Shown: piece by piece, positions 11,859-22,616 of the stretch
How the letters are laid out: each line of letters starts with the position of its first letter
Numbering within the stretch: position 1 is the stretch's first letter
NCBI GenBank assembly: GCA_947683625.1
Contig: CANTUR010000047.1
Location: 5,580,001 to 5,644,000 of the forward strand
Reading direction: 5' to 3'
DNA length: 64,000 nt
DNA from: Mallotus nudiflorus
Lineage: Eukaryota; Streptophyta; Magnoliopsida; Malpighiales; Euphorbiaceae
Notes under the pieces: model-generated
Seen by the model: the letters and a program-made list of their open reading frames with translations, nothing else
Told to the model about the DNA's origin: nothing
Database searches by the model: none
Position numbers and translations under genes: made by a program

Positions 11859-13187
11859 TGTTGACCATTTGCATGATCAAACTCTTAATTTTGGACTTTG
11901 AAAAATAATTTTGATACTAATAATTTCAATTAAGTGTGTAGGGAATTATATACAAAACATATACCAAGCATATACATTTTTGGATGAATAGTGACTTTTC
12001 GAGCTAATCCGACGTCTAAGATTCAAGAAGGCTTTTGACATCTTTAGAGTTCTTAAATGAGAAAATAATATTCTTCAATTTTGAAGTAGACATCCTAAGA
12101 TTTCTGAAATGAGTTCACTTAAAAATATGAGCTCATTTGAGTATGCAAATCTTAAGTTGAAGTTAGCATATGCAATTTGCATTTTAGATTGAGCATGTCT
12201 TAGTATTTTAGCAATATCTTGAGCTATCGATGTTCAATTGATATGATTCAAAGTGATATCAAAATATAAAGAAATTTTCTACAAATTTAATGAAGAAATT
12301 TAAGGCTCATTAGATTTTCTTGAGTCCCGTTCATGAGCATCTCGCGAACCAGTCATGAGCTGTCCTCTTTTTTGGTGTTCTTGTTGAGGAAAGGGGCAGT
12401 GCCGCTCATTAGCCAGAGTCATGAGAATTTTTGCTTGTGAACTACTCGTGATGAAAGTACTGTTAGCCTTCAATGGAAATATTTGAATCTAATGGATATA
12501 TTCTTGCCCCTCATAAGCCAAGGCATGACCCTCATGAGCACTATTCACTCATGAGCATCATTTTGACAGCTTTAAGTCCAAGATTGATTCAAAATCAAAT
12601 ATAGACATTGGAGACATGTTTGATACATCCAATAACTATATTTTTAAGTGTTTGTCTATATAAAAAGTCCTTAGAATTCAATTGAAATTTAAGAAACTTG
12701 TTTATTATTCATTATCTCTTAAGCATTCAATTGAGCTCTAAAAATCCACTTAAATAATTTTTTTGTATAAACTCTTGTGAGAGTTGATTGTGTGTTAGAA
12801 ATAGAATTTCTCATCATCTTAAATCTTGTGAGATATTAGAAGGAAAGTGAGATTTATTTCTAAAGGAATTGGTTTAAGTGTTGTCCATTGAAGCACTTGG
12901 GATTTGGTTTTTGAGTGAGCCTTGAAAACTCAAGTTGTAAGGTTGTAAGAGTGAGCCATAAAAATATTGTGTATTCTCAATCTGGTGAATAAGATTGTAG
13001 GTGATTAAAAATTCTAACTTAGGGATAAGTTAGGTGGAGACGTAGGATTATTGTTGAATCCGAACTCCTTAAATATTTGTGTTCTTCATTCTTCCTTCTC
13101 AACTCTTACTCAATTCTTGCAAAGAATTCCTTTAATTTCCTATTTTTGTTTGATAGTCCTATTCACCCCCCCTCTAGGACTCTTTCA
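11859..13187 (+). repeat. 3' LTR of element G
   Basis: TGTTGACCATTTG to TCTTTCA, homologous along its whole length to 3966-5280. The CATGAGC/GAGC word cluster recurs at about 12330-12558. Followed by the TSD ctata. Confidence 0.92.
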
Positions 13188-13192
13188 CTATA

Positions 13193-13615
13193 TATTTGGA
13201 ATGTGTTATTTTTCACATGATATTATGTTATTCCTTTACTGAGTTGTAGGCTCACTCCTCCATATTATTTTTCAAAAGTAAAAGAACTGTAGTCGGTCTT
13301 GAAGAAATAATTGCATTAATTACAGTAGCATTTTGTCAAGTGGGTCAGCAGTAGGTCGTCCTCATTTTTTCTAGAATGGAGAATGTTTAGTAAATTTTCA
13401 TATTTTGCATTAAGGCTAGTGTATTGTATATTAATAATATAAAGAAATATGTGAACTACTAGATGTTGCGAGTCTTGTGGTGTGTGATATGTGTTATTTA
13501 AAAAAAACTCTTGTTACATATATTGACTTGTAAACTCAAATTGGACATTTATGGATATATCATTTATGAGTCTCATGCATATAATGTATGTCTGACATAC
13601 TTAACAGGTGTCACA
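13193..13615. mobile_element. Element F, right part: end of probable solo LTR
   Basis: Continues F after the G insertion. It has the phrase gagttgtaggctcactcctcc (about 13240), of a kind also found near the right end of H (ctcactcagtgaggtctgact), and ends AACAGGTGTCACA at 13615, followed by the aacac TSD. No open frame of note. Confidence 0.6.
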
Positions 13616-13620
13616 AACAC

Positions 13621-14766
13621 TTAAGAAGAAAATGTTAGTAAGCCTTTGAAACTTGAAGGTCCAAGCAAAGAGGATAATGAGGAGATGTCTTAACCTACCT
13701 TAAAGAATGAATTTCCAAAGGATTGACAATTCAAGAAAGCACATCCTCAAGACCTCATCATAGGTGACACTACAATAGGGGTAACTATTAGATATCAACT
13801 TAAGTCTATTGTTAATTTAGCCTTCATATCTCAAATTGAACCCAAAAATGTTAATTGCTATAAAAGAAGAGTTAAATCAATTTGAGAGAAATAAGGTTTG
13901 GACCTTAGTTCCTAGACCTAAACATCATCCTATTATAGGCACCAAATGGGTATTTAGAAATAAGATGAATGAACAAGGTGTCATAACTAGAAACAAAGTT
14001 AGATTAGTAGCTAAAGGTTATAATCAAAAGGAAGGCATTGGTTATGATGAAACCTTTGCCCTGGTTGTAAGGTTAGAAGCTATTAGAATGCTACTTGAAT
14101 TTGCATCGTTCATGGATTTTAAACTTTATCAAATGGATGTTAAAAGTGCATTTTTAAATGGTTTAATTGAAGAGGACATATATGTTGAACAACCTCTGGG
14201 CTTTAAAAGTTTTGATTTTCCTAATCATGTGTTTAAACTTTCAAAAGCATTATATGGATTGAAACATGCTCCAAGAACTTAGTATGAAAGATTGAGCAAC
14301 TTCTTATTAAAGAAAGGTTTCTTTAAAGGAAAAGTTGATACAAATTTATTCATAAAGAAATTCAAGCATGATTTATTAATTGTTTAAATTTATATTAATG
14401 ATATTATTTTTTATGCTAATAACCATTGCTTATGTGAGGAATTTTCCAAGTTAATGCAAGGAGAATTTGAGATGAGCATGATGGGTGAGCTTAAATTCTT
14501 TCTTGGACTCCAAATCAAGCAATGCAAAGATGGGATTTTCATCAACAAACTAAATATGTTATGGACATTCTCAAGAATTTTGGCATGGATGGAGCTAAAT
14601 CAAGAAAGACTCCTATGAGTACCACCACCAAACTCAATAAAGACGAGAATGGTAAATCAGTTAATGAAAAGTGTTTTAGAGGTATAATCAGATCCTTTCT
14701 TTATTTAACTGCAAGTAGACTAGACATAGTGTTTGCTACTTGCTTGTATGCTAGATTTTAATCAAG
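13621..14766 (+). pseudogene. Reverse transcriptase (element E, right part)
   Basis: E resumes with the linker aligned to G 8762 onward. The RT palm is well kept: a 148-codon open stretch (13836-14282) has GTKWVFRNKMNEQGVI, KGYNQKEGIGYDETFA, QMDVKSAFLNG and ALYGLKHAPR. The active site at 14391-14402 reads YIND instead of YVDD, so a catalytic Asp is lost. A stop lies just before it (14385-14387). The tail (14522-14761) is open again. Confidence 0.85.
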
Positions 14767-15343
14767 TCATAGAGAGTCTCATTTGAATGCAATCAAAATA
14801 ATTTTCAAATATCTTTATGGAATAATGCATTTAGGACTTTAGTATCCTAGGAGTTCTTCCTTTGACTTGATTAGTTATTCAGATGCAGACTTTACCAGAA
14901 GTTTACTAGATAGAAAGAGCACTTTCATAACTTGTCATTTTTTAAGACAACGTTTAGTTTCTTGGTTTAGCAAGAAACAAGTTTCGATTGCCTTGTCCAC
15001 TACTGAACTTGAATATATTATAGCAAGTCTTTGTTGTTCACAAGTCTTGTGGCAAAAACAATAATTATTGGACTATCGTATAAAACTTGATAACATTCCA
15101 ATCAAATGTGACAATACAATTGCTATTAACCTTAGCAAAAATCTCATTCAACATTCATGAACCAAGCATATAGACATTACACATCATTTGTTGCATGATC
15201 ATATTCAAAATGGTGATATCTCACTTGAATTTATTGATACAAATAATCAACTTACAGATATCTTCACCAAACCTCTTAATGAAGAGAGATTGAATTTCAT
15301 TAAGCATGAACTAGGCATGATTGATGGTTTTAAGTTGTTTTGA
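14767..15343 (+). pseudogene. RNase H (element E)
   Basis: Aligns with G 9940-10512. SYSDADFTRSLLDRKST, SIALSTTELEYI and IKCDNTIAINL keep the acidic residues. A TAA follows WQKQ at about 15061. The C-terminal landmarks DIFTKPL and FIKHELGMIDG are present and the frame ends with TGA at 15341-15343. Confidence 0.85.
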
Positions 15344-16492
15344 TTTTATGCTAATGAATGATTGGATTGCTTTCATGTGAAATCACATTATGCTTATTGA
15401 TTGTTTTGGTTATTAATTATTTTGATTTTGATCTTAACAATTAAAATTTTTTTTTGCTATTTAATAATTAATTATTGAAATTATTTCAATAAATTAATTA
15501 TTCAAATATAGCATTTTTTTAATTGTCATGAATTTATATATGTTTAAATATATATTATGATTTTTTTTTAAATTCAAACTCCTCCTTAACAAGACTAGAT
15601 TTTTAAGTTTTATTTTGTTTATTTTCATAAGTTTTTGTTTGGTTTATTTTCAGTATATTTTCCGTAGCTAAGCTTTGAGCTGTTAGTTTATTTTTATGGT
15701 TATTTTATGTTAGTTTAGGTTCGGTTTATTTTCTGAATATAAGCCATGAGCTGTTAGTTTTATGTCTTGTTTACAATTGATATTTTAATATTATTGTAAC
15801 TATATCCTTTCATTAATGCAATTTTTATTTTATTAAAATTTCCTTTTGTATTTTGACAAAGGGAGAGAAATATTTGAGTTTGAATTAAAATTTGTATGCA
15901 TAGTTGTTTGAATTTATTTTACATAATGTTATTTATGCATACATAGTAATATTGCAAGTGTGACTAGTTTTGTCATATTTTTATATGTGATAAAAAGCTT
16001 TTTTTTTTTCTTACTTTGTTTATACATGTATATATGTGATACTTGGCTAGATGGACATAATTTTTTTAAAGATTTGGTCTATCTTTGTTTTTGTTGTTTT
16101 AGTTCTTGGTTTTTTGTTTCCTTTATAACTAAACTCTATATGATCATGTGATAGTTCAGTTTGTTAAGCTTTAACACAAATGTTATATGCACTATGTTTG
16201 TGATGTGTTAAGTAGTACTACATGCATTATAAGTGCTACTAGTTTTATTTATTTTAATATGTTTGAAATTATTTCCTTCATATTGCCTAGCATTTATTTA
16301 AATGATCATGTTATCATGTTTTTTTTATGTTTTTAACATATTTATCATGTCAGGCCATGATTTTATGTCCCTCATGTTATATTTTATATTGTTTCTATTT
16401 TTGTCAAGGGGGATGATTTATAAATTTATATTTCTTATCATATCTAAAAAGGAGAGTAATAAAGAAATATATTAAATATTTTAATTGGTATC
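15344..16492 (+). other. 3' tail of element E, cut by element C
   Basis: Non-coding sequence matching the post-pol tail of G, with shared phrases such as gagctgttagtttattttta (about 15680) and catatctaaaaaggaga near 16438. It is AT-rich with a few short hydrophobic frames. It stops at 16492 where the LTR of C begins. The rest of E, with its PPT and 3' LTR, should lie beyond the right edge of the window. Confidence 0.75.
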
Positions 16493-18599
16493 TATAGATG
16501 GCGAGGTTTAGCATGCGCCTAAGATTTTAGCAACCACGACACTGTTTGAGATTAGGGATTTAGAGAACACACTAATGACTATCATAAAGACATGGTATGG
16601 AGATGAGGAGTCACCACCCAAGGTAATAACATGGACAAATCGAAAAATGGTGGTATTTGATTCCATAAAGAAAGCCAGCACCACAACCAGGAGATTCTGG
16701 ATACAAAATACTAACTTCTTTTAGTCTTGTGTTCATTTAGAATTACTTTATGAATTACTATTTTACTCTTTAGTTACATGCAATTTCATATAAACCCTTA
16801 TTAAAATAATTAACTCCAGGAAAACTAGTCATGAAATATACAAGTAAATAATGCATTCATCACAATCTCTAGGTTAGTCTAATATACATTGATTTTAATT
16901 AAATGAGCTAAATATATATATTTTAATTTATAAGTGAGCCTAAAGACTAATGTGCCTAATTCTTATTTAATTTTAATTATGTGAACTTAAGTCTATTTAT
17001 TTTAATTCTAAAAGTGGGCATAAATCTACAAATTATGAAGTATTTAAATTAATGGGCCTAATTCTACATATTTTAATTATAAAGTGACCTTAAGTCTACA
17101 AATTATGGAAGAGGCTTAAATTAAATGGGTTAAGTCTAAATTAATTAAATTAAGTGGGCCTATAGTTAAATTAGACCTAAATTATCTCTACCATAAATCT
17201 AATTCATTATGGGCCTAATATGTATTTTAATTAATTAAACTTAAAAAAAATAAATTTATTTAAATGGTCTAAAGCCTAACATGGGCTTAAGACCTAAAAC
17301 ACATAAAAATAAACAAATAAGCCTAAAAATAATAAATAAAAAATCAAAAAATCAAAACAATTAAATAAAAGATCAAACTTATTTCTTCTAAAAATCCTAA
17401 TTTAATTAAAGTGACTCTAAACAAGCAAATAAAATAAAATAAAATAAGTAACAAGCAACCCTAATTCTAACCACTTAAATCTAATTCAATTTTAATTAAA
17501 CAACTTAATAATTTCTATAGCCAATAATTTTAATTAATTACCTAATTAAAACTCTAATTTTACTAACCAATTAATTAAAATAAAACACCTAATCGCACAC
17601 ATATGGTTTTATTATTCCCACTATTGGGGCTATTACAATGAACTACTGGGAATAATAAGAAAAGAAGAAGAATTAATACAATCCCAAAAATAAATAAAAA
17701 TAAGACAATAATAAACAATTAAATAAAAAAAGCTTAGAAACTATATTTAGCTATAAGGTTCCATCTATGGCATTCCATTGACCTCTATGAATTTGGTCTC
17801 CAAGTATGATCATCATGTAACCCCCTCCATAATCACCATCACAAAAGGGTAAAATAATGATTAGTGAATGCAATTATAATAAAAATTCAATATAAAATTG
17901 AAATTCAATAAAATCAAAATAATAAAAGAAAATAAAAATAAAAGAAAGTAGGGAGAAGATAATGCTTATGGATGCTGAATAAATTGCTTCTCAAACTAGT
18001 AAGATCACCATTATTTTTAGTATGCCATCAAGAACTTGTTATTCTTTTTCTCAAAAATCTCTAACCAATAAATCACCAAGATTTTTTTGTGTATTGCCTA
18101 AAAAAAAGTATAGAGATCCTTAGGAAGAAGAGAACCAACATTGGAAAAAAAAGTGATGAGGATTGAGAATTCCCTCCCCTTTCTAGGAGTTTAAGCTCTT
18201 ATTTTAAAGGAAAAGCCAAAAAACCTAGGTCCTATACGTATGAAGAGTTCTAATTTTAAAAAGACTTTATTTCTTGAAAATTTAGATAAATTCCAAAAAT
18301 AAATTTAAGAAAATTTTTAGCCAATAAAAACCTATGAAAAATATTTTTTATTTTCTGTAAAAATATAACAAATAGACAGAAAACACATAATTCTGATTGG
18401 AATTACATAATTTCAATCAGAATTCTATAATTATGATACTTTTTTTACTTTTAATTACAAAAAGACCCCTAAAAAAATTTAAATTTTTCAAATAGGTCTC
18501 AACAAGTATTACAATCAAGTCCTTAAAAAACCATTTAAAATCTTCTTAAAAATGTATTCTGACTTTTGAGGTTTCAAACTTCCAGTATTGAATACTTAT
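16493..18599 (-). repeat. 3' LTR of gypsy element C, left part
   Basis: Begins tatagatggcgaggtttagc, a mutated form of the TGTAGAYGGYGGGGTTTAGC start shared with the LTRs of A, B and D. It follows the B LTR along its length and breaks at 18599, where A is inserted (TSD cttat/cttac). It resumes at 57359 and ends at 57428. Total about 2.2 kb. C is read on the - strand, so this is its 3' LTR. It contains AATTCTGATTGGAATT-type repeats near 18390-18430. Confidence 0.85.
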
Positions 18600-20961
18600 T
18601 GTAGACAACGGAGTTTAGCGTGCGCCCAAGATTTTAGCAATCGTGACACTGTTTAGGCTCAGGGTCCTAGGAAACACATTACTATGTCACACAAACATAG
18701 CGTGGAGATGAGGAGTCGCCACCCAAAATAAAAACTGGGACAAATTGAAAGGTGGCACTCGATTCTCTAAAAAAAAAGCTAGCACCACAACTAAGAGATT
18801 ATGAGAATGGAATACTAACTTCTCTTAGTCTCGTGTTCATTTAGAATTACTTTATGAATTACTATTTTATCTCTAATTACATGAAATTTTATTTAAACCC
18901 AAATTAAACATCCATCTAACCTAAAAAAGGCAACATGTCATAAAATTACATGTAAAAAAATGCATACAAAAGGCAGCGTCCCTAAGTTTAGACTAGGTTA
19001 ATTTTTAAAAGTTAGCTAATTTTTCATATTTTTATTTACAAGTGAAATGGACTAGAAAAAGACTTACATTTTTTTTTATTAATTTTAGTAAGCTTAAGGC
19101 TATTTATTTTAATTTAACTAAGGGAATAGTCTTAAGTCCACCAAAATTTAAAAAAGAAATTAAATTAATAAGTGGGCCTAAGTCTAACTTGATTTTATTT
19201 GAGTGAAATATGGGCTTAATTCTATTCATTTTAAAACAAATAATTTTAATGGATTGAACTACATCTAAATAGATTTTAATTAACTATAAATAGGCCTGAA
19301 GTCTAAAATGCTTTTAAAAGAAAAATAGAATGCTTTATTAGGTTGGGCTAAAATCTGAATTTTAATTAAAATAGACCTAAGTCTAATTAACCTAATAGGC
19401 CTAAATTGATTTTAATTAACTAACCTAAACCATTTTAAGCCTATTTTTTATTTAGTGGGTTTGGACCTATAATGGGCTTGGGGCCCAAAGAACTAAAAGA
19501 TCCAAAAACAAAACCCAAATAAAAAAATCATATTAAACACAGGATTTATACGATTTTCTAAAAAAAAAATCCTAAATCAATTTACATACAACCCTAAATT
19601 AATTTACACCTATCATTGATTTTAATTGATTATTACCCAATTGAACCTAAATTACTAATCAATTTTAGTGCAGAGAATATAAAATTCTACTATTTCCCAC
19701 TATTAAGGCTATTACAAACTATTATGCAGAAATTAAAATCAAATTAATTATAACCCAAAACAAAAGCAAATTAAAAGAACGCAGAAATCATAAATCCTAA
19801 ATCCTACAGGGGTTTTATAGATCTTAATCATGGCATTCCATGGATTCTTCCAATGATCACTGCCCAAAATCACATATCTCCAACCTCATTTCTAGAGCAT
19901 CACAGAGCAATAATAAAAAACAAAAAAACAAAACCAAAAAAATTAATCAATAAATATTCAATCAATAATTAAAAATAAAGAAATCAAATTAAAAATAAAA
20001 TAAAAAGACAGAGAGAAGGAGAGAATGTGGTGCAGTGCAATTTGATGGCCCTCAAAGTGATTTTCACCATTTTTTGGAGTTGACAGTGTTGATTTCTTGA
20101 TTCTTTGGACTTTGAGAATGAAAAGGACGTGATTTTTTTTGTGTTGTAGGTTTCCTTAGGATAAAAAACAGAAATGACTATGGCCTTCTGTGCAGTAAAA
20201 TTAGGATTTTTTATTTTCTCCTACAGACTGAAAAAGCTTTTCTCTCAATTTTTTACGCAGCTCCTCTTCCTCCCAAAAAAGGCCTCTCATTGCAGACTTC
20301 TCTCTTGGCTTTTAAAGCTACTCGAACCTAACTCCCCCTGCATGATCGCAGGGGAGTTACACAATATTGGGGATGAGAGCCTCTTCTCTATAGATTTTTC
20401 TTTTGAATTTTGAAATCTCAAGGAGATCAGGTGAAATATTTATCTTTGAAAAATTCTTCCAACATATGGAATCTGGACCAATAAAAAATTAAAATGATGT
20501 AATTTTTTTTTACGAAAATCGATATTCTAAAATGTTGACGGAGCCCGCATAATGCCGATCGAGCTTGCACAAACTAATGCCCATAATGCCAACAAAGCCT
20601 GCGTAATGCCGATGGAGCTTGTGCAATGTAGACTAAGCCCACGATGTCGATCGAGCCAATCAAGCCATTAATGCCGACCGACATTCCATTTCACCAGTTG
20701 GTTCAGTTTAAGGATGAGCTGGTCAATTCGGTTCAAAACCTAGCTGACCGATTGGGTTTAATAATTTTTTTTAATTAACAAATAAAACCATAAGAAGACC
20801 CTCAGAAGTTTCTAATTTTTGTAAATAAAACCTTAAAACACAATAATTTAGTCCTTTGAGTCACGAAACTCAATATTGGAGGTCAATTCTCGATTAGATA
20901 TTCATTATAGGGGCTTTCGTCACACGCATCTACAATGACATCTCAAAATTGGGTGCTTACA
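18600..20961 (-). repeat. 3' LTR of element A
   Basis: TGTAGACAACGGAG to GTGCTTACA, 2362 bp, matching 55021-57353. The first 350 bp or so (U5 side on the - strand) resemble the other gypsy LTRs, the rest less so. It holds a CpG-rich block of ATGCCGAYCGAGC-like words (about 20530-20690), absent from B and C. A copy of the PBS core (reverse complement TGGCGACTCC) lies at 18712-18721. The only long frame (20174-20413) is a chance frame in the LTR. Confidence 0.9.
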
Positions 20962-20976
20962 GTTGGCCCCTTTTGT
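20962..20976 (-). promoter_or_regulatory. Polypurine tract of element A
   Basis: On the - strand the sequence before the 3' LTR reads AAAAGGGGCCAAC, the plus-strand primer site. The equivalent is AAAGGGGGGTAAT in B and AAAGGAGGGCAAT in C. Confidence 0.8.
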
Positions 20977-21015
20977 CGCTGTTTGTTTGAAAAATTGTGA
21001 CAAAGCTATAGCAGC
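20972..21015. other. Overlapping inverted repeats beside the PPT (element A)
   Basis: TTTGTC (20972-20977) can pair with GACAAA (20999-21004), and GCTGT (20978-20982) with GCAGC (21011-21015). The two pairings interlock. The same arrangement is in B (35719-35748) and C (57439-57466). Function unknown. Confidence 0.45.
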
Positions 21016-21119
21016 ACATAATTTCAAAAGAAAGAATTAGGGTATTTTTTTGTATCCTAATTGATATGTTAATGCTTAAATTGTAGTGCAATTTTAAGCA
21101 AAATGTGGTGTTTGACATG

Positions 21120-21600
21120 CTTCACTATATTTTCTGCAGAATGTCTAGTGAAATTGATGCATTTTGTTATACTCCCCATGGGACGTCTAGCGACTTGTGA
21201 TTTGAAAATATGCTATAGTTCTTGTGCAACGTCTATCAATAATACCATAACTATTTTGTAGTGTATGGTAAACTGCATTATATTCCCTGACGTCTAATGA
21301 GAATGAATTTTATTGTATTCCCTATGGGACATTCAATGAAATGAATACGATGACCCTCCATATATTCCTTGTGGGACGTCTAGCAATTTAAAATCCACTA
21401 TATTCCGTATGGGATGTCTAGCGACATCACTATAACTATCGTGTAGTGTCTGGTGGTAAAAAGTCTGAAAAAGGTTATGTTATAACCTCTATTGAAGCAT
21501 ATAATGTATGGAATTTGAAATTCATGTTATGACTATTGTGCAACATATAACATGATAATTTTGAAAATTTGTGTTTCAGCTACTATGTAATATGAAACAA
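21120..21600 (+). repeat. Degenerate hairpin-forming tandem repeats (element A)
   Basis: Units near 21170, 21318, 21364 and 21404 share TATTCCNTATGGGACGTCTAG, an imperfect stem (TCCC/GGGA inner arms). They alternate with AACTATYGTGTAGTG-like words (21190, 21250, 21430, 21530) that also have complementary flanks, for example TACCATA with TATGGTA around 21250. It occupies the place of the much cleaner arrays in B and C, upstream of the antisense gene. Confidence 0.6.
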
Positions 21601-22001
21601 ATTTTGACATTTGATTGAAATGATGCATGTAGAAATGCAAAGTTGAATTCTGTAATATTTTGTATTATATACTTAATAGACAATTTAGAATAAATACATA
21701 CATAATTAATAATAAATTATTGATTGATGATGTGAGTTGTATGAATTATTTAGGAATTAAATCCTAATTAAAATGAAATTATGGATGAAATTGCAAAGAA
21801 TAAATTTGATTTTAAATAGAATGAAGTTCCAAGGATCAAAATGGATATTTTTCATTTTATCAAAAGCTTCATTTCCTCATTTTTCCGATTGCTTTCATTC
21901 CCTTTTGCTGATTATTTCAAATTTTTTCTTTTCTTTTCACTTGATTTTCCTCCTTTGATTTCTTGCTTGTTTGAAGTCCAATTCACGAACTGTCTGATCC
22001 T

Positions 22002-22530
22002 ATGGCTGACCCATAATATGGATTACACGAGGGAGGGAGTAGAGATTCCAACTAAGCTAGCCATCATGCATCTCTATTTTCCTCAAAAAAACCTTAGACT
22101 TTGGGAGGGTTCTACCTTGCTTCCTTTGATTCGTCTTCACCTTCATAGGTGCACGGATGTGGGTAATGAGGTAACATTCCCTTATTTTTATTTATTTCTA
22201 TAAAAATTTATTCGTACAATTAGTAATCAGAATCAAATTTTAGAATATATACTAGTATGTACACTATTGAAATTAGACTAGAAATTATTCAAAAATGCGT
22301 GAAAATTTAAAAATTAAACCCGAAAGTATTGAGTTTTAGGTGAATAGTCGACCGAGTGTCGGGTCGGGAGTCCAAATTATCGACCGAACCATGGAATGCT
22401 AATCGACATTGATCAATTGTCAACCGACATTGCTAGAATGTTGACTGGCATTCCACTTTGCTGGTTGGTTTGGTTCCAAACTAATACGGCGGTTTGGTTC
22501 AAAACTGAACCAACAGGTTCAGTTCAAAAT

Positions 22531-22562
<32 letters not shown>

Positions 22563-22569
22563 TATTAAG

Positions 22570-22616
<47 letters not shown>

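Larger units (their letters stand above)
3966..13187 (+). mobile_element. Element G: complete but dead Ty1/copia (SIRE-like) retrotransposon
   Basis: Two LTRs of about 1.3 kb (3966-5280 and 11859-13187) flank an internal region with PBS, gag, protease, integrase, RT, RNase H, a 1.3 kb non-coding tail and a PPT. The flanking 5-bp TSD is ccata (3961-3965) on the left and ctata (13188-13192) on the right, one mismatch apart. Length is 9222 bp. The large size, the domain order PR-INT-RT-RH, the long region after pol and the aaaagggggagat PPT fit the SIRE/Maximus lineage. The two LTRs show many visible differences, so the insertion is not recent. Confidence 0.92.

Noticed and set aside
18600..20961. 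A separate pair of solo LTRs rather than the LTR of A
   Set aside because: Match to 55021-57353, matching TSD, correct PPT/PBS sides and gene order support one element split by B.
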